DNA of 64,000 bases from NCBI RefSeq assembly GCF_900496995.4, contig NC_044009.1:8402001-8466000 (forward strand). Reading direction: 5' to 3'. This stretch comes from Aquila chrysaetos chrysaetos. Lineage: Eukaryota > Chordata > Aves > Accipitriformes > Accipitridae. Position numbers and translations under genes: made by a program. Of this stretch, positions 22,400 through 36,300 are shown piece after piece. The notes beneath the pieces are model-generated. The model saw only the letters and a list, made by a program, of their open reading frames with translations, was not told the DNA's origin and did not search any database. Position 1 is the first letter of the stretch. Each line of letters starts with the position of its first letter.

Positions 22400-25300
22400 T
22401 GCGATTCCTCCGGTGCCTGCCTTCGCTTTGACTCAGCCTCTTATTCTTTACCCCCCTGCTGCTCTCATTAGCTGTGTAATTTACTCCTTGCCTCAATTAC
22501 ACTAGTTCCATCGCTGAGATATGGCTGCAAGCTGGAAATTTTCTGTCAGAGCACGCTAACAAGTCCTCACTTGCAGGAATGATCCCTATTCTGGTGTTCC
22601 TTCGGTTTGCTCCGTTTCAGGCAGCTGCTTTACCCACGCCTCAGCTGCCCGAGGTGAGGATTATCATTGCAAGGCAGAGCAGAGGTGTGACCCACGCTGG
22701 TATTTTCACCATCATGGTTATTTCAGGTCTGTGCAGAGTACACTGAGAGGTAATAAACAGAGGCTTTTTCTGTGTATCTCTTTCTATGCTCTTGCTCCAA
22801 GTCTGTTGCTTTATTTTTTTGGCTAGGCCTGTGGGTGGGGTTTTTTTCCTTCCCCCAAATCCCTCTGCTTTCCCTTCACTTGAGTCCTCAATTCCCTTCC
22901 CTACCTATTCTTATTTTCTTTTCTGCCAGAAGTATGCTTTCTACAAGCTGTCTCCAAATTTGCCACACAACTTTTCACCTGTAGTCTCTTGCCCAAGCAG
23001 TCTCTCATCTTTGTTTTCTGCACATAATCCTGACTCATATGCTGCTAAACTCTCTCCAACTGTGTGTTTATGATTTGAAGACTGTATGGGCACCAACGCA
23101 TTTATTTGGGCACCATTGTACCTTTTCTTCCCTCCTGTGGATGGGAAGCCCCCCTGTGAGCACCATTCAAAGCACTGTGGAGGTGTCTTGTTTCTGCAAT
23201 AGTGCCTTGACTGTTTCTTGTCTAAGCTTTTTCCAACTTTTTTTCACCCTTAGGTGGCTGCTGTAACACTGCACTACACCCAAGAACATCCCCTTCCAAA
23301 GCCAAGCTGTTGTGATCAAGGCGTGGCCTTGCTCAGTGTCTTTTTCTCCACTCAAGATTATCTCTGTGATGTTTTGCTTTCATACAGTCCTTTGTCTCCT
23401 GCGCCGAACAGGCCTGGAAGCGCCTTAGCCAGATGGCTCTACTTTGCTAAACATTCCTGTTTTGCTTGTGAGTGCAAAACAACGACCATGCAGCTGCAGA
23501 AAAATGTGTTCTTTGGCCTTCCCCCCTTTGCGGTGCCTCTCTGGCAGGAGGGGAGGGATTGGGGGGGGTAGGGGGGGGAATGTGCTCCTTTACTGCCAGC
23601 TTTTAAGACACTAAGAAGGAAAAGATGAAATCACCCCAGCTGCCCTCCCCTTGCTCACTGCAAGCCTTTGTGCAAAACGCCAGCACCTGCGTTGGCTGAG
23701 CCACAGAGCTACACTGAGATGCAAGCAGAGGAGGAGAAAAGCTTTTGTTGTCTCCTTCCCTGTTTTTTATCTCAAAATCCACCCCAGAGGGGAGCTGCAG
23801 GCCCTACACATTCCTTAACAGCCACATGCCTGCCTGACCACGGTAGGCTCTTGTGAAAATACCACACCTGGGGAAGGCAGCTGTATCCTGCAGCAGGATC
23901 AAAACCCACTGCTCCATCTCCTCTGCCCTGTTTTTTGGGCAGGAGTGTCCCCTTCCCTGTTCCCTCAGTGCTGCACACTGTGTGTGACAGTGACAGGAGT
24001 GAAGCTGTGGGAACCTGTGACCCTGCACAGGAGGACAGAACAGTGCAGGACAGGGAAATTCATTGCCAGGGAATCTTTCTTCAGTGGGGGGATGCTGTCA
24101 GAGTCGACCTGTGATTATCTAGAGCACTATCATCATCATCAAAGACTTTTAATAAGTACTAAGCACTTTTAATAAATACTAAACATTTTCAGTACCTTTC
24201 CTGCCCTCCCAGGCGCCTTGTACTAGAAGGATTCCAACTAGTTTGTGGATTTTTTTCCCCCTAAAATAATTCAATTTGATTACAACTGTCTGCAGCCCTA
24301 GAGCTTTTACAAAATTGCCTACAGCTTTGGGTTTTAACTGTACAGTGCAGCTTGCAGTTTAAACCAGATCATGTAGACATATTGCTACTGTTTCCAAGGA
24401 GTAGCTGTAAAATTTGCATGTCAAGAGATTTACTGTTTCCACCCTGTATCCAGAGCAATGCCACGTGTTCTTGTTAGAAACATGAAACCTGTTGTGCTTC
24501 TGTTTTGAATACATCTGGTCACAGAAACTCAATTCCAGAGGCTACTTTGTTAACTTTCTCACCCTACACCAACTGCTCTTTTCCCTATTTCACCACATTT
24601 TTTACTTAAAGTGAACGCTTTTTTATTTAATAAGCACTGCTTCTGTGCTGCTTAACAGCTACCTGACACATATGGTACAAACCACAATATTATTACCTTT
24701 TTTTATTACCTTTGTCACACTGTGCATGTTATACACTGAAATCAGCTTCTGCCGGTATGTTCTTGATCCTGCTGGCTGAGCGATCGCAGCATCTTTGTCA
24801 CCAAATTCTGTTTTAATATTGGCCTGCAGCTCCAAACTTCAGCTCTGATTATATTTAGGCCTTGCCTCTGGTGTTGTCGCCCCAAGTTTTTGGCGAGTTT
24901 TTTCCTTTTCCATTTTTACCTCAACTTTTGCATTTGTTTTTATAAAGACTTTTATACATTTTTGGCCCACAGTCCACCTGGCTCTGGGACAATTTAAGCC
25001 TGTTTCCATTTCGTCCCGTGTCTAATCACCAGCAGGCTGGGGAGCTCCTTCCCCTCGCCTCACTCTTTCCTCCCTAAATCTTTGTATTCTGCTGCTGCTG
25101 CTTCTGCTTCTTGTGCTTTGAAAAACAAATCAAGTATTCCCTGAGAAGCTTCTTACCTTTAGATCTGGTTATCCCTGAACGTGTATGCGAGGGGGGTTAT
25201 TTTGGTTTGATGGGATCGCTCGAGCAGGACCCTTGCTCTTCTGCCTTGAAGTTTCCATTCAGCCGGTGGCGTGCCCGGTGTGAGGGGACAGTCGCTGCCG

Positions 25301-28300
25301 TTTTCAGCTTGACCTGGTGGATTTGCACGGGCAGCGGTGCCAAGTAGAACTATCCCGTCACCATTGCAGAATCAAAACATCTAATTAACATGGGTCTCTC
25401 ACTTGCGACTTCTAGAGCCACACACAAACCTTTCACCTGCAGCACACAGAAGTATTGTGTGATGAAGCACTCATCTGTTAGGCAGCGGTGTCACACTTCC
25501 TGCAGTCCCACATACAATCCTTGTCTTTACGCTTGAGCTGCTTTTTACTTCTGGATTTTTTTCCCTTTTACATCTCCAGTAAAAATATGGACTTTTAGAA
25601 GCGATGAGGTGATGTCCTTTAACCACAATTTTCCGCTTTGTTGCTGGTTCACTTTACCAAAGGTACATGTCTAAAGATCACCAGAAAAACTTACTTTGTG
25701 GCCTTCCAGACATCACCTTTGATTTCTTTATTCTTTATCAGCTTCCTAATAATTTTTTCTCTGTACTTTTCCCAAGTGTCAGCCTACACCAACCTCCCAG
25801 ATGATCTCTGTTGCTGTCCCTGTAACACCTACCCTTAAGGCTAACCCAGTTAGGTTTATCTTTTTGAACCATTTCCCCTTTTCCAAGGGGTATTCTGGTC
25901 ATCTGTGCACTATAAAACCCATTTTTATATCAGTTCCTAGCAAGTGAATAAAAATACACTTAAATATACCAAAATTTGCCCTGTTCTGGAGCAAACATAT
26001 CACAGAGATGCCACTGGAGCTGACAGAAATTTGGAGCAGGGCAATGTGGACTAAGCAGCCTCTACAGGCTGCTGCTTTTCTAGAGACACTCTAATTTGAA
26101 ATAGATCTTTATTGCTAACGAGGAAGATGCTATTGTCACTGGGAGACCAGTGGCTGGAAGTTGTGATTTTTTTTTCCATAGCACTTTCAGCATTACAGTA
26201 GTGATTTATTTTACCCAAAGCAGGTGAGTGGAAATGAAGGCTGCCCTAAGCAAGGAGAAGCTGAAGTCCACCAGCTCAGTGTTTCACACTGGGACAACAC
26301 ACCTCTCCCAAAGCCACGCGTCCCCACAGTTAACACCCGGCAGCCAGAATTTGCTAAATTCCTTTGCCCTCTGAGCCAAACACCTTTTTGGATTAAAAGT
26401 GGTAAGCAGCAGGCTGCAGCACGGAGCATGCAGCAGCTATTCCCCTCGCCCGGGCAGGTAATAACTTATTGTCAGTAACACCTCCGCAAAAGCTCATTTT
26501 TGGCTGCCACGCGTGCACCATACACCCCTGCGATCAGCAGCATGCCCGCACATTCAGCAGCCTGACGAGTCTGGCCTCCGTGCTGGTCCTGCAGCTGCAG
26601 GAGAGCAGCGCCATGCCAGTGAGCCTTGCTGGGAAGACAGAAAACCTTTGGGTTGAGCAGGAATTTAATGCATTTTTGGCGGTGGCTCTTGCTTGAAGTG
26701 TACGGTCAGCTCTACTGCTGGCTTGCTTGTCTCTCCATGGGAAATCTTGTCGACTGGCTTTGCTTCGAGATGTGTCAGTCACAGCTCAGGCTCCTGCTCA
26801 AAATATCTACCTTGTGATGTTGGAGGAGGCCTGAAGAGTCAGATGCGTTTCCTTGGAGGATGGGTAAAACACTTGACTCCCGTTTTGCAGAGAAGGTGTG
26901 TGAAATTCCTTGCGTTTGATCATCACGGTGTATGAAAACACCCAAAGCAGGGCTGTGCAGCAGGAGAACAGAGCTGCGCGCTGTGCCCATCACCGTAAAC
27001 TCATGCAGTGGTGGTGCCGCAACCCTGCAGAGTGCTGAAGAGGCCGAGTCCCCGCTCCCTTCTCAGGCCAGCTGCTTTTGGTGAAGTATGCTGCTCCCCA
27101 GCACACTCACAGATGAAGGGGAGGCAGTTGGGACTGACAGATTATTCACTTTAGGCTGTCTTGAATGGCACAGAGCATTTACAGCAGGCATTATTTCAGA
27201 ACAGCTTATTCCGCAACACTGAAATGACCGATTTTCCTTCATGGGTGAGACCTGAAGGTACAACCTGCATCTGCCGAGATCTTTTCAGCTCCCTTCCAGC
27301 TGTTCTCTGCAATGCTGTGATAAAACACTTCTAACAGTGCTCCGCTCCACGTTCACTAATGGTCTGTACCCCACGAGCTTAGTAAAACTCTGCTTCGTGA
27401 CATCTGCTATTAACCCTTGCAGGGGGCTGCAACAGGACAACCAAGCATGCCAGAGAGCATGGACAACCAAAGAGCCAGGCTTTACTGTTTTCTCTGCTTG
27501 CTCAGTAATACAAAGATTTCCTAACTGAAAGCAGCGATTGCCTTCCCCAAGCCTCCTCTCCCCTTTCCAATTTGCAACCATAGCACAACCATCCCTGCAG
27601 CTGGGACAGTAACTGCACACTTGGACAAATTCCCCATTTGCAAAGTACTGAATGGAGCAGGAGCTGGTTTTATTTCTGTTGCTGTTTCAGTGCAATTTAG
27701 CAGCTTTCCACAGATGACCGTTGGGCATCCCTACAGCAGCATTTAAATAAGCAGGAGTTATTTCACCAAACCACAGTTCCATGATGGTTACCAAAGGTAG
27801 CAAGCAGAGCCCCTTGGAAAATACAAGGGTAGACAACTTAAGTTTCCTCGGGTATCGGCACGGATTTAGTCACGCTGCTGGAAGCCAAGTGGGTTAATCA
27901 ATCTCTTGCTCAGTTGCTTCCCCATCACTGTGATTTTCCTGCAACAGCTCCTTGCAGGTTATCTGTCCACAGAGCTGGGCTAGGAGATGGGCAACCAAGC
28001 AGGATCCTCTGGGCTGACGCATCCTCACCCCCAGGCTCCATCCTATGGTTGTTGCAGCTTGCACGTGGCCCCCAGGCCACATCAAACCCTTGCTTGGGAG
28101 TTTCTATCAAAACTTGCAGAGTCTTGTGCAAGCATCCGGGTTGGCGCTTTAGTAAAAGAAATCGGCATATGAAGAGCTCATGCTCCTGCTAATGCTGCTT
28201 GGCTGAAGCTGCCGCTCAGCTGGCCTAGGATCAGGTAGGAGCAAAGGGCCAACATCTTCCTAAAAGCAGAAAGGCCAAGCTCTCCCTGCCAGACTGACTG

Positions 28301-30847
28301 CATGAAGCGGGAGCTCAGAGCACTTGCTAGCCCAAACATCTCCTGATGGCTTCATCCCCACACAGCGCACAGCAGTCCTGACCCAACTCCTACCATGCAG
28401 CATCTCGCCACCATCACATACCAACCTGGAGCCAACTCGCCTAAAGGCAGTTCAGTGCCTCAAGGCCAGAGGTCTTGGATCTAACGGCATAAAAGGATTC
28501 AGGGTACGTGTGTGTGTCTGATTTTGAGCTTACTGTCCCCAAAACTAAACCCTCTTACATCTGTGAAACTGATCAAGGGAGCAGCGCCAGGGGCATGGCT
28601 GTAACAGCTTCTCTGCTCTGCAGTGAGCGCTTCTGACAAGGCAACCAGCTCCAGGTCCCTTCATCTGTAAAAACGACTCATGCCGGAAGGAAACGCAGCA
28701 GGAACCATCACAGCCACCCTTTTGGCAATGAGACGCCGACATCTGCAATTGGTTTTAAACGTTTTCAGGATGCTCAGTGAGTTAACGGGACTTTTTAGAG
28801 GCCCTGTTTTTCCTTTATCAGAAAAAACGGTCTATCTGGTTGGAACCAAAAACTCTGTGGGTTGCAGGAATGCAGCAATAGCCAGCGTAAGTTACTACTG
28901 GCTTAAGCCTGCCTTGGGCACCCTAAATCCATCTCTGCAGAGGAATCCCTTCTCCTGAGCCTCTCCTGCCACATGGCCTCTTTGGCTATCAGCTCCCGTA
29001 CCAGGGAGGGTTGATCCTGGGCAAAAGATTTTTCCACACACCAAGGTCTGCTGTGGACCTGAGGCTTCTTGAGAAAATGTTAAAATCTGAACATGTTAAA
29101 CACAAGCAGACAGAGCGCAACATCTGGTATTGCTGTATTCCCTGACCTTGTTCACAGAAATTGCTGATCCATTTCTGAAAACACTTTCCTAGAAAGAAAC
29201 CAGACTTAGGCAGACACCTGGCCTGGAAATTTTCTGTTTGACTGGTTCAGGTTTGGGGACATTTTCAGCAATAAAGAGAAACAGGGACGCAAGTGATGCA
29301 TCTGCTCCTCCTTGCCTGTGCCTTTGATAGTGCGCACAGCCTCAGCACAAGAAGGGCTCCCAGCGGTGGAAATGGCTTCTAATGCGCTCTTTCCTGCCGA
29401 GCTACATTAACTCCCTGCCATGTTCACAAGCCTGCCCAGAAGATGTATTTAAATGCCTTACGGGACCAAGACTGGGAGAAAAAAACCCCAACATACTCAA
29501 AACCTTTAGTATTCTTGGTGGAAATCTGCTGTCCTCCCTGCTTAGGCTTTGCTGTAATGTTAGGCAGGAGTGACCACAGGTCACCTCTCCTCACTTACGT
29601 AAAAAGGCTCCCACAAACCACCTTCGCACAGAAGCCTCTGTTAATTACCGCTTTTTTGTTTCATGTTTACAGTTTTTTGTATTTTAACACCCTTCAGGAG
29701 AAGATGTGTTGCAAAGATCTTCCAGGAACACCGGCCACATCCTGAGGAGCCACAACTGCCTGCAGACCTGTGCTGATCTAGAAGGTGACTGAAAAGCAAC
29801 CACATCTTGGTACAGGTGCAGGTAAGCAAGTACCACGTGGCAAACAGCACAAGGGGAGCAGAGGAAGCAGATCTGGTCCAAGACTGGTGTCAGATATGCT
29901 CCTTGCGGTGACATTTGTGGGAAGCTGAACCTCAAGGTGACACACTCACAGCGGGAGACCTCAAGGTCTTGCGCATAAACTGCTCACAGCTCTCCACACG
30001 CAGTTTAACTGATCTAGCTTCAGAAAATGCAAAGGTTGCCATGCTGCAAACCCACCTTTTCAGAGCTTTTGGGCAATTCTGAAAACACGCCTAAAACCTC
30101 TGAATACTCCCTTCCTGACATTTATAGGACACTAACAGGGCAAGTTCTCACCCCCCTAGAACATTTAACACAAAAGGCTCAAATAAGTAGGGGAGAGACT
30201 TTCTCATCTCTCCTCTACCCACATGTTCACCATTCCCATTCCCTCCAGCCAGTTTTCCAACTTTCAGCCAAAAGATTCAAGCTCCCCAAACAGACTTCCC
30301 TGCCCTGACACACTTCGATTCATGTGGCTGTTCAAAGGCTCCACCAATTTCTTCCTTTCCGATTCAAAGTGATCGATAAATAAATCACGGTCCTTGCAGA
30401 GCACAGCTCCGGTGTCGCACACTCATGTTCCCAGCAGGGTCTGACACTGCCCATCCTCAGAGGGAAAACGCATCAGGTTCACGCACCAACTTGGCAAATA
30501 TTTGGCCTCATTTACATACAAACTCGCATCCATTTAATGAAACTATTTAACTGCTACAAACCATCATGTACCCGCTCAACATTCTGGCTCAAAAATGACT
30601 TTTGCGAGAAGAGCACCCACACGACCTTCTGCAGAGGTTTAACAAACACACCTTGAGACCCGCTGGGGGGGTGTTTCCGTGCAGATGAGCCTTTCGGAGA
30701 TCTCGAGAGCGCCCATCGCCAAACCACTGGGCCCAAGTGTGAGGCCGGGAAGGGAAGCGGCTGAGGACGAGTTGCTGCTGGATGTCGTACAAGCAGATAT
30801 ATACATATGCATATATTAAGGGTGAGAATATTTTTTTTTTTTAACAA
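22400..30847. other. Intergenic region between HP1BP3 promoter and EIF4G3 3' end
   Basis: About 8.4 kb without a gene I can support. Open frames are all short (none above about 115 codons), overlap randomly on both strands and show no domain. The first kilobase is pyrimidine-rich on the + strand. Only minor simple repeats are visible, such as the 20-base tandem pair at 24146-24185. A spliced non-coding RNA leaving the CpG island on the + strand cannot be excluded. Confidence 0.6.
24146..24185. repeat. Two-copy 20-bp tandem repeat
   Basis: Two adjacent 20-base units starting CTTTTAATAA and differing at three positions. It is an AT-rich local duplication in intergenic DNA with no evident function. 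Confidence 0.7.
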
Positions 30848-30865
30848 AACATCAGAGAAAAGTGT

Positions 30866-30871
30866 TTTATT
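30866..30871 (-). terminator. EIF4G3: Candidate distal polyadenylation signal AATAAA of EIF4G3
   Basis: AATAAA on the minus strand, followed in transcript sense within 25-40 bases by an A run and AU-rich sequence, after which base composition becomes intergenic. It is the last clear hexamer before the intergenic block. Proximal alternatives lie at 32670-32675 and 32248-32253. Confidence 0.5.
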
Positions 30872-32013
30872 GTTACTAAAAAAAACCCAAACAAACAATG
30901 CTCTAGTGTTTTAGGCCATGGATTCTCTAGCTCAGATTCATGGCGTGGAACACATGTTAACAGGGAAAGTGTCTTGTGGACATCTCCCCTCCAGCCACAA
31001 CCAGACACCCTCCTCCCTTCCCCTTGGTGATCAAGTAACATCCTTATGCGAGTACAGCAATTGTTTACATGTAAAAGTAAGATTAGGAAAGTATTTAATG
31101 TATTTGTAGCCTTTTTTTTCTTGTTGTTTTTCCTGGTTTTTTTTTGTTTGTTTTGTTTTGTTTTTTTAAAAAAGAAGTGATTTAGCAGCTGGGAAGTAAA
31201 AGACAGCATCATGTGAGCAGCTAGTGCTGCACAGACCACCAGCATATGCTCCACAGGTTACTCGCGGTCCACGGACCACAGTTCACAAACTACATTTTAG
31301 GGCTTCACAAACTTTGCAGACTGTATCATGGTAGATGCTTCTTCACAGTGAGAGCCAGCAGGTCATCTTTGGTTGTTGAAGAGAGACACACAAGAGACTT
31401 AATGCACTCAGCAGCAGCTCAGTTTGGAGGACTGCACGGCATCAGGGCGTGGTTGAGGTCCCTTTGGGCACACAGAAAACACTTGCTCCGACAGCACTGC
31501 AAAGCGACCACTGTTAATCTGTACCCGGGCTGCACTCCGACTTCAGACACCGTCATGGGGTAAGCAGAGCTGGGAAGAGCACCACAGCACTTGTTCCACC
31601 TCTTGACTCATGTAGGGCGTTTTTGTTTTCACCCCTATGGGTCTTTTGGGTTCCATAGCAAAGGCAAGGCAACCAGCAGATGTGAAGGGCAGCAGTGGCG
31701 GAAGCTGGGTGGCAACGGGTGCACAAGCCACGGTGAAGGGCTGTCGGTTCTCTGCTCGAGCGGCTGCGACCTCTGCAGCTACCAGGGTCCCAAGTGCCCA
31801 GGACAACACCACTGATTGAAGTCACGTGAGACAGACCACGGCCGTGCAGCTGGAAAAACCGAGCTGGGATCAGACACCGACCAGCCCCTGAGGTCGTCTC
31901 CCAGCCTTGCGGCAATGTGCTGGGAACCAAACACACCTACATGGTACAGCAGCCCAGCCAGCTGCTCATCGGCCATTAAGTTCTCTCTGCAGAAAAGGTC
32001 TCCCAAGCAGCAA

Positions 32014-32057
<44 letters not shown>
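32014..32057 (+). repeat. C7-T37 homopolymer block in EIF4G3 3'UTR
   Basis: Seven C followed by thirty-seven T on the + strand, so the transcript carries A37 then G7. No retroposon body is recognisable 5' of the A run. It is an unusually long internal A tract for a 3'UTR and may be length-variable. Confidence 0.9.
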
Positions 32058-32062
<5 letters not shown>

Positions 32063-32247
32063 AACAATTGCTCTCACCCCTCTTTTTTTGGTAGACACAC
32101 ATACATACACACACTATATGTACACAATTTGGAACCGAGGATCTACACAATGAAAAGGAAGCCAGCACCGCTCAGAAATGGTGCACACATTCAGCAGCTG
32201 TCAAAGGAGAAGTCGTTTTACTTTCTTTTAAACTTGCAATGTTTGTC

Positions 32248-32253
32248 TTTATT
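32248..32253 (-). terminator. EIF4G3: Alternative polyadenylation signal AATAAA
   Basis: An AATAAA on the minus strand about 0.9 kb past the stop, in AU-rich sequence. Use would give a short 3'UTR that avoids the A37 tract. Confidence 0.35.
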
Positions 32254-32669
32254 TTGTTCTTTATATTTTGAAAGTGAAAAGAAATAGTATTGAGTCAATT
32301 TCTTTTTTTCTTTTTTTAAATATTTGTTCTATGTATTTACAAGCCTTAAAGTTGCTCTAAAGGTTCTGAAAGTATCACTAGTACTTTTTCCCCAGGGTAG
32401 CACTGTTTTGAATGAGTTATTTTTGGAGCACTCTGGTCCGCAGCGGTTTTCTCAAATGCATTTCCTTCCGTTCCAAGGTTATGTATGTTTTGATTACTAT
32501 TTTCTTTTTAAATTTCTGAAGCAAGCTGAGAGGCAGGCAGAAAAATCTGATGACAATTTACAAAAAAAATTGATCTCTTCCTCATCTAGCTTACCCCAAC
32601 CCCCTTGAAAGTTTTGTCTATTTATCATGCTTTGAAACAAAACTGAGGTGCATATGAAGGGGAGGGAAA

Positions 32670-32675
32670 TTTATT
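32670..32675 (-). terminator. EIF4G3: Alternative polyadenylation signal AATAAA
   Basis: An AATAAA on the minus strand about 0.46 kb past the stop codon, preceded and followed by U-rich sequence. Whether it is used cannot be judged from sequence. Confidence 0.3.
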
Positions 32676-33139
32676 TCTCTGCTTTTGTTCTATTATACAA
32701 TTTGTTTACAGAAACTGCAAATTTAAAAATTACACTGGCATTTGCAGTCCTTAAAATAATAAATTAAAAGTTTTCAACTTTTTTTTTTGCTAAACAGATT
32801 TGTTTTGCTTTGTGTTTTTGTAAGTATGAGTCCTTGTTTAAAAAGAAAAGAAAAAAAAAGATTAAAACAGAAAATATTTTCTATAAATAATACATGTATT
32901 TTGGTTTAGTGCTCCCGCCCTCAGGTTTGAAGTTTACTTTTTTTTTTTTCAAGTACCTTTTTTCCTCCATGATCAACCTTTGTGTTTATCTATTTTTACC
33001 TCTCCCACTCGTGCATGTGTGGGGAAAGGGGGGGTCTGCGCGAGAATTGGCCTTGCTGCACTGTGATTGGCGAAGACGTGAAACTTTTTAAAAAAATACT
33101 TAAATTGTTTCTTTTTTTTTTTCCTCTGTATTTTAAGTT

Positions 33140-33321
33140 TTAATTATCCTCCGACTCCTCTTCGGCCTCCCGTAGCCATGTGAAGAATGCTGTGACAGAT
33201 TTTAGCGCTACTCCTTTCCCGTTCTGCTCCGCTGGGTCCTTGCTGCTTTCCCACTTGTAGAAGGCATCCTCTGATATTACCTCCTCATCATACAGGCAAT
33301 CAAAAAACATCCGCAACAAAT
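33140..33321 (-). CDS. EIF4G3: EIF4G3 last coding exon: C-terminal W2 / MNK-binding end
   Basis: Encodes residues 832-891 of the visible part plus the TAA stop (33140-33142). It opens [19 protein letters not shown] and carries [17 protein letters not shown] and [17 protein letters not shown], the aromatic/acidic end of the W2 domain that binds the MNK kinases. The acceptor is tgcag before 33321; the first two bases finish an Asn codon (A/AT). The match to human eIF4GII is nearly complete, and differs from eIF4GI, which ends EEESDHN. Confidence 0.98.
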
Positions 33322-36300
33322 CTGCAATAATGGAATAACGGGAGAGAACAGCTGTTAGTACTGTGCAGTTTAAGTCAGCGGACAAAGACACGGTTACGGA
33401 TAAAGGGATTAACATGACCTTTAATGCAAGAGATGCAGATACAAGTAAAAGGAAGGTCTGTTACTGAGTTATTGCTTCCTGGCTGGTTACACACAGCTGA
33501 GAGGGAAAGCAGATCCCTCTGATGCTGTCAGATAACACATGCTCCACAGAAAAGGAAAAGCTGGGAAAGCAGCCGTGGGAATGTATTATCTAGGGATTGG
33601 CTGGCAAGCAGAATCCACAGCAGCCCGTCCTCCTTTCGCTGGACCGCACGACCTGGCAGCCTGGCTCCTCTCCGACACCCGATTTTTCAGGGGTCAGCAG
33701 GAGGGATAACGAACAACTGGTGCCTTAAAGCTAAGGACAACCAAGTTGGGTGTTTTGGGGCACCCTCTGATTCTGTGCTGCAGACTCCCTGGGAATACCT
33801 GTTTCTTTGGCAACTCCCTCACCTCTTTTCCAACAACAGTGTTCTGCAGTGTCTCTGGGACAAGACTCGTTGGCTGTCCAACTCATTTTATTCCAAGTAC
33901 ACAGACATCTGTGGTGCAGCAATGCAATTACAACGCCCGGTGCTCTCACATGTCCAGGTATTGTAAACTCAACAGATTATTTTTTACCAATCTTTTTCCC
34001 CCCTGTCTCTTTTTATCAGCAGAGGTTTGTCCTTCCTTCTGCATGGCTGCTTACAGGAGCAACCAAGAAAAAAGCTGGCCTCTGGCCAAGCATTTGGGGA
34101 CCTCCACTGCTCTAGAAGTTGGAATCTGGCTGAGCAGAAACCCCTGTATGCTGTTTTCTCTCATCTGCTATGCACAAAGGTAAGGAAAAGCACATCCTCT
34201 TCCAGTCTCTACCACTAGACTTTACTCTCGCAGAAACAACCTTTCTTTACACTGTCAGGGTTCAAATTCCCAGCACAGAGGCAACACTTACTAGGAGGCT
34301 GATCAAGTTTTACTATAGATGCTTGTAGTGCATAAAGTGCTTGTAGTTCCTTCTCTGTGTCTGAGTCTAGGTACTTGAGTAAGATCGGCACTCTCTGTTT
34401 GATAACAGCAGTGTCCACGCAGAAGCTAGAAGAGTCCGCTGAGGGGAAGAGAAGGAAACAGGGTCAGCTTTGGTACACGGCAGCAGGGGCAGATCTTTTG
34501 TCGCCTTTATTTATTCAAATAGAAATCACAGATACAGGTTAGCCTGGAGAGAAAAGAGGACGCGAAACAACAGGAAGCACTTCTGATCAACAGCTTTTTC
34601 TGGAAGTCTTGGTTCTTCCAGTTCCCCAAATTCAACCAGTGTATGCAGCGACCCTGGCCCTAACCAGCCCGCTGACACATGCAGAAGAATTACAACCTTA
34701 CTTTGCAGTCCAAACCGTTGTGTTTTCACAGACAACTGGATGTCCAAAGTGCATACAATGGCTAGGGCTAAAATTTCAGTTATATAGAAGGTTTTCAGAA
34801 AATTGTATCTTTTTTTTTTCCCTAAAAATACTAAGGCAGAAACAGAATCAGAAGCTGCATATGACACAGGAAATCAGGAATATATAAAAAATACACATTA
34901 GAAGTCCATCAGCAACATGGATAAATTATTTAGTGGCTTTTAAGTAGATCATACAACACAATTAAGTGATATTTTGAAAACAAAAGGAAAAAAACCCTCA
35001 ATTAGAGGCAAGGTCAAAACATAAACCAGAAGAAGATGTTCCTGATACACATCAGGGAACCCTTAAACATTTGTAATCAAATCCTGTGTCGTTTCACCAT
35101 TAACACTAGGTGGCATCAGAAAGGTTCTATTCCTAGGGAGAAGAAAGGAGCTGGGCTGTCTTTTCCCCTGAAACAAGATGAAGTTCAGACCATTCTCTCC
35201 ACCAACCAAGACTCGTACAGCTAGAGCAGAACCGGGTGCTCTATGAGTACAATTTTTTGCCTTGCCAGATGCCAACAGTAAAGTTAAAGAAAACAAAGTG
35301 GACTGACCAGATGTTTCTGGCTGCAGTGCTTTATTCAAGTCCCCCTGAGGGTCTGAGGCTCACATGTCTGACTTGGGAACCCACCCTTTCCTCCATTTCC
35401 AGCCGACTGCCATGCTATTCAAGTAATCCACATAAACCATCCTTCCAAAATTGCAACTTTGGATGTAAAACTATTAACAAGACAGAGATGCAGGCTGGCT
35501 TCTCTTCTGCAACCCACGCTTCCAACTTGCACGTGCCAATCTGCAATGGTAAAGCACCCACGCGTACTTGCTGACACAGGAGCGGAAATGCTAATTATCT
35601 TAATAACGTCTAGCGCATTTCCACCTTCACCAGAAAAATCAATGAACAATCTGGCATTACTCAGAGTTGTCTGAAACGTCTGCTTGCACAAGGTCACGGG
35701 GACACGCCAGGGCTTTGAGAACACCGTAACCTGCAAAGCGGCTGGCTGTCACAGGGACATCCCACTCTCAAGCACTAGAATTTAGTACGGTACAAAAGTC
35801 TTAGTGTGTGATAAAAAACAGCCTCAGGGGAGGGAAAAGTGATATAAACCCGAAAAATATAAAATAATTCTTTGCGCGTTTGGTTTGTATGGTGTTTACG
35901 TTGCAAGTTACTCACCTATAATAGCTGCTTTACAAACTGCTGTCATTAAAGCTCTAAGGAATGTAGGTGAACTCATCTGGCTTTCATCTAGATTAGCCTG
36001 AAATCAAGAGTAAATGGACCAGTTAAAAACATGCTGCTGTGTGAGAGCAACTGCTTCCAAATTCCACTGCTGAATTTGGCAGCAAGATCAAGTTCAGCAA
36101 AAGCTGCTGCAGTAGAAATCCAGTTCACCCCTCTGCAAAAACTCAGCTTTCCCATTCACTTCTTGAAACCAGCTCAGGTATGTCAACATGCAACAACAGT
36201 TCTCTACTCCCACAACTAGTCATTTGTCTTGAGAAACAAACCAAGCCAACAACGCAATGCCCTTATATGTTTTTTAAGAGTTTTAGGCTTTTTCAACAAA

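Larger units (their letters stand above)
30848..33139 (-). other. EIF4G3: EIF4G3 3'UTR
   Basis: Runs from the TAA stop at 33140 to about 20 bases past an AATAAA on the minus strand at 30871-30866. The region is AU-rich near the stop (33139 to about 32200) and more balanced in the distal kilobase. Other AATAAA hexamers at 32675-32670 and 32253-32248 could give shorter 3'UTRs. It contains an A37 run in transcript sense. The exact cleavage site is inferred, not seen. Confidence 0.6.
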
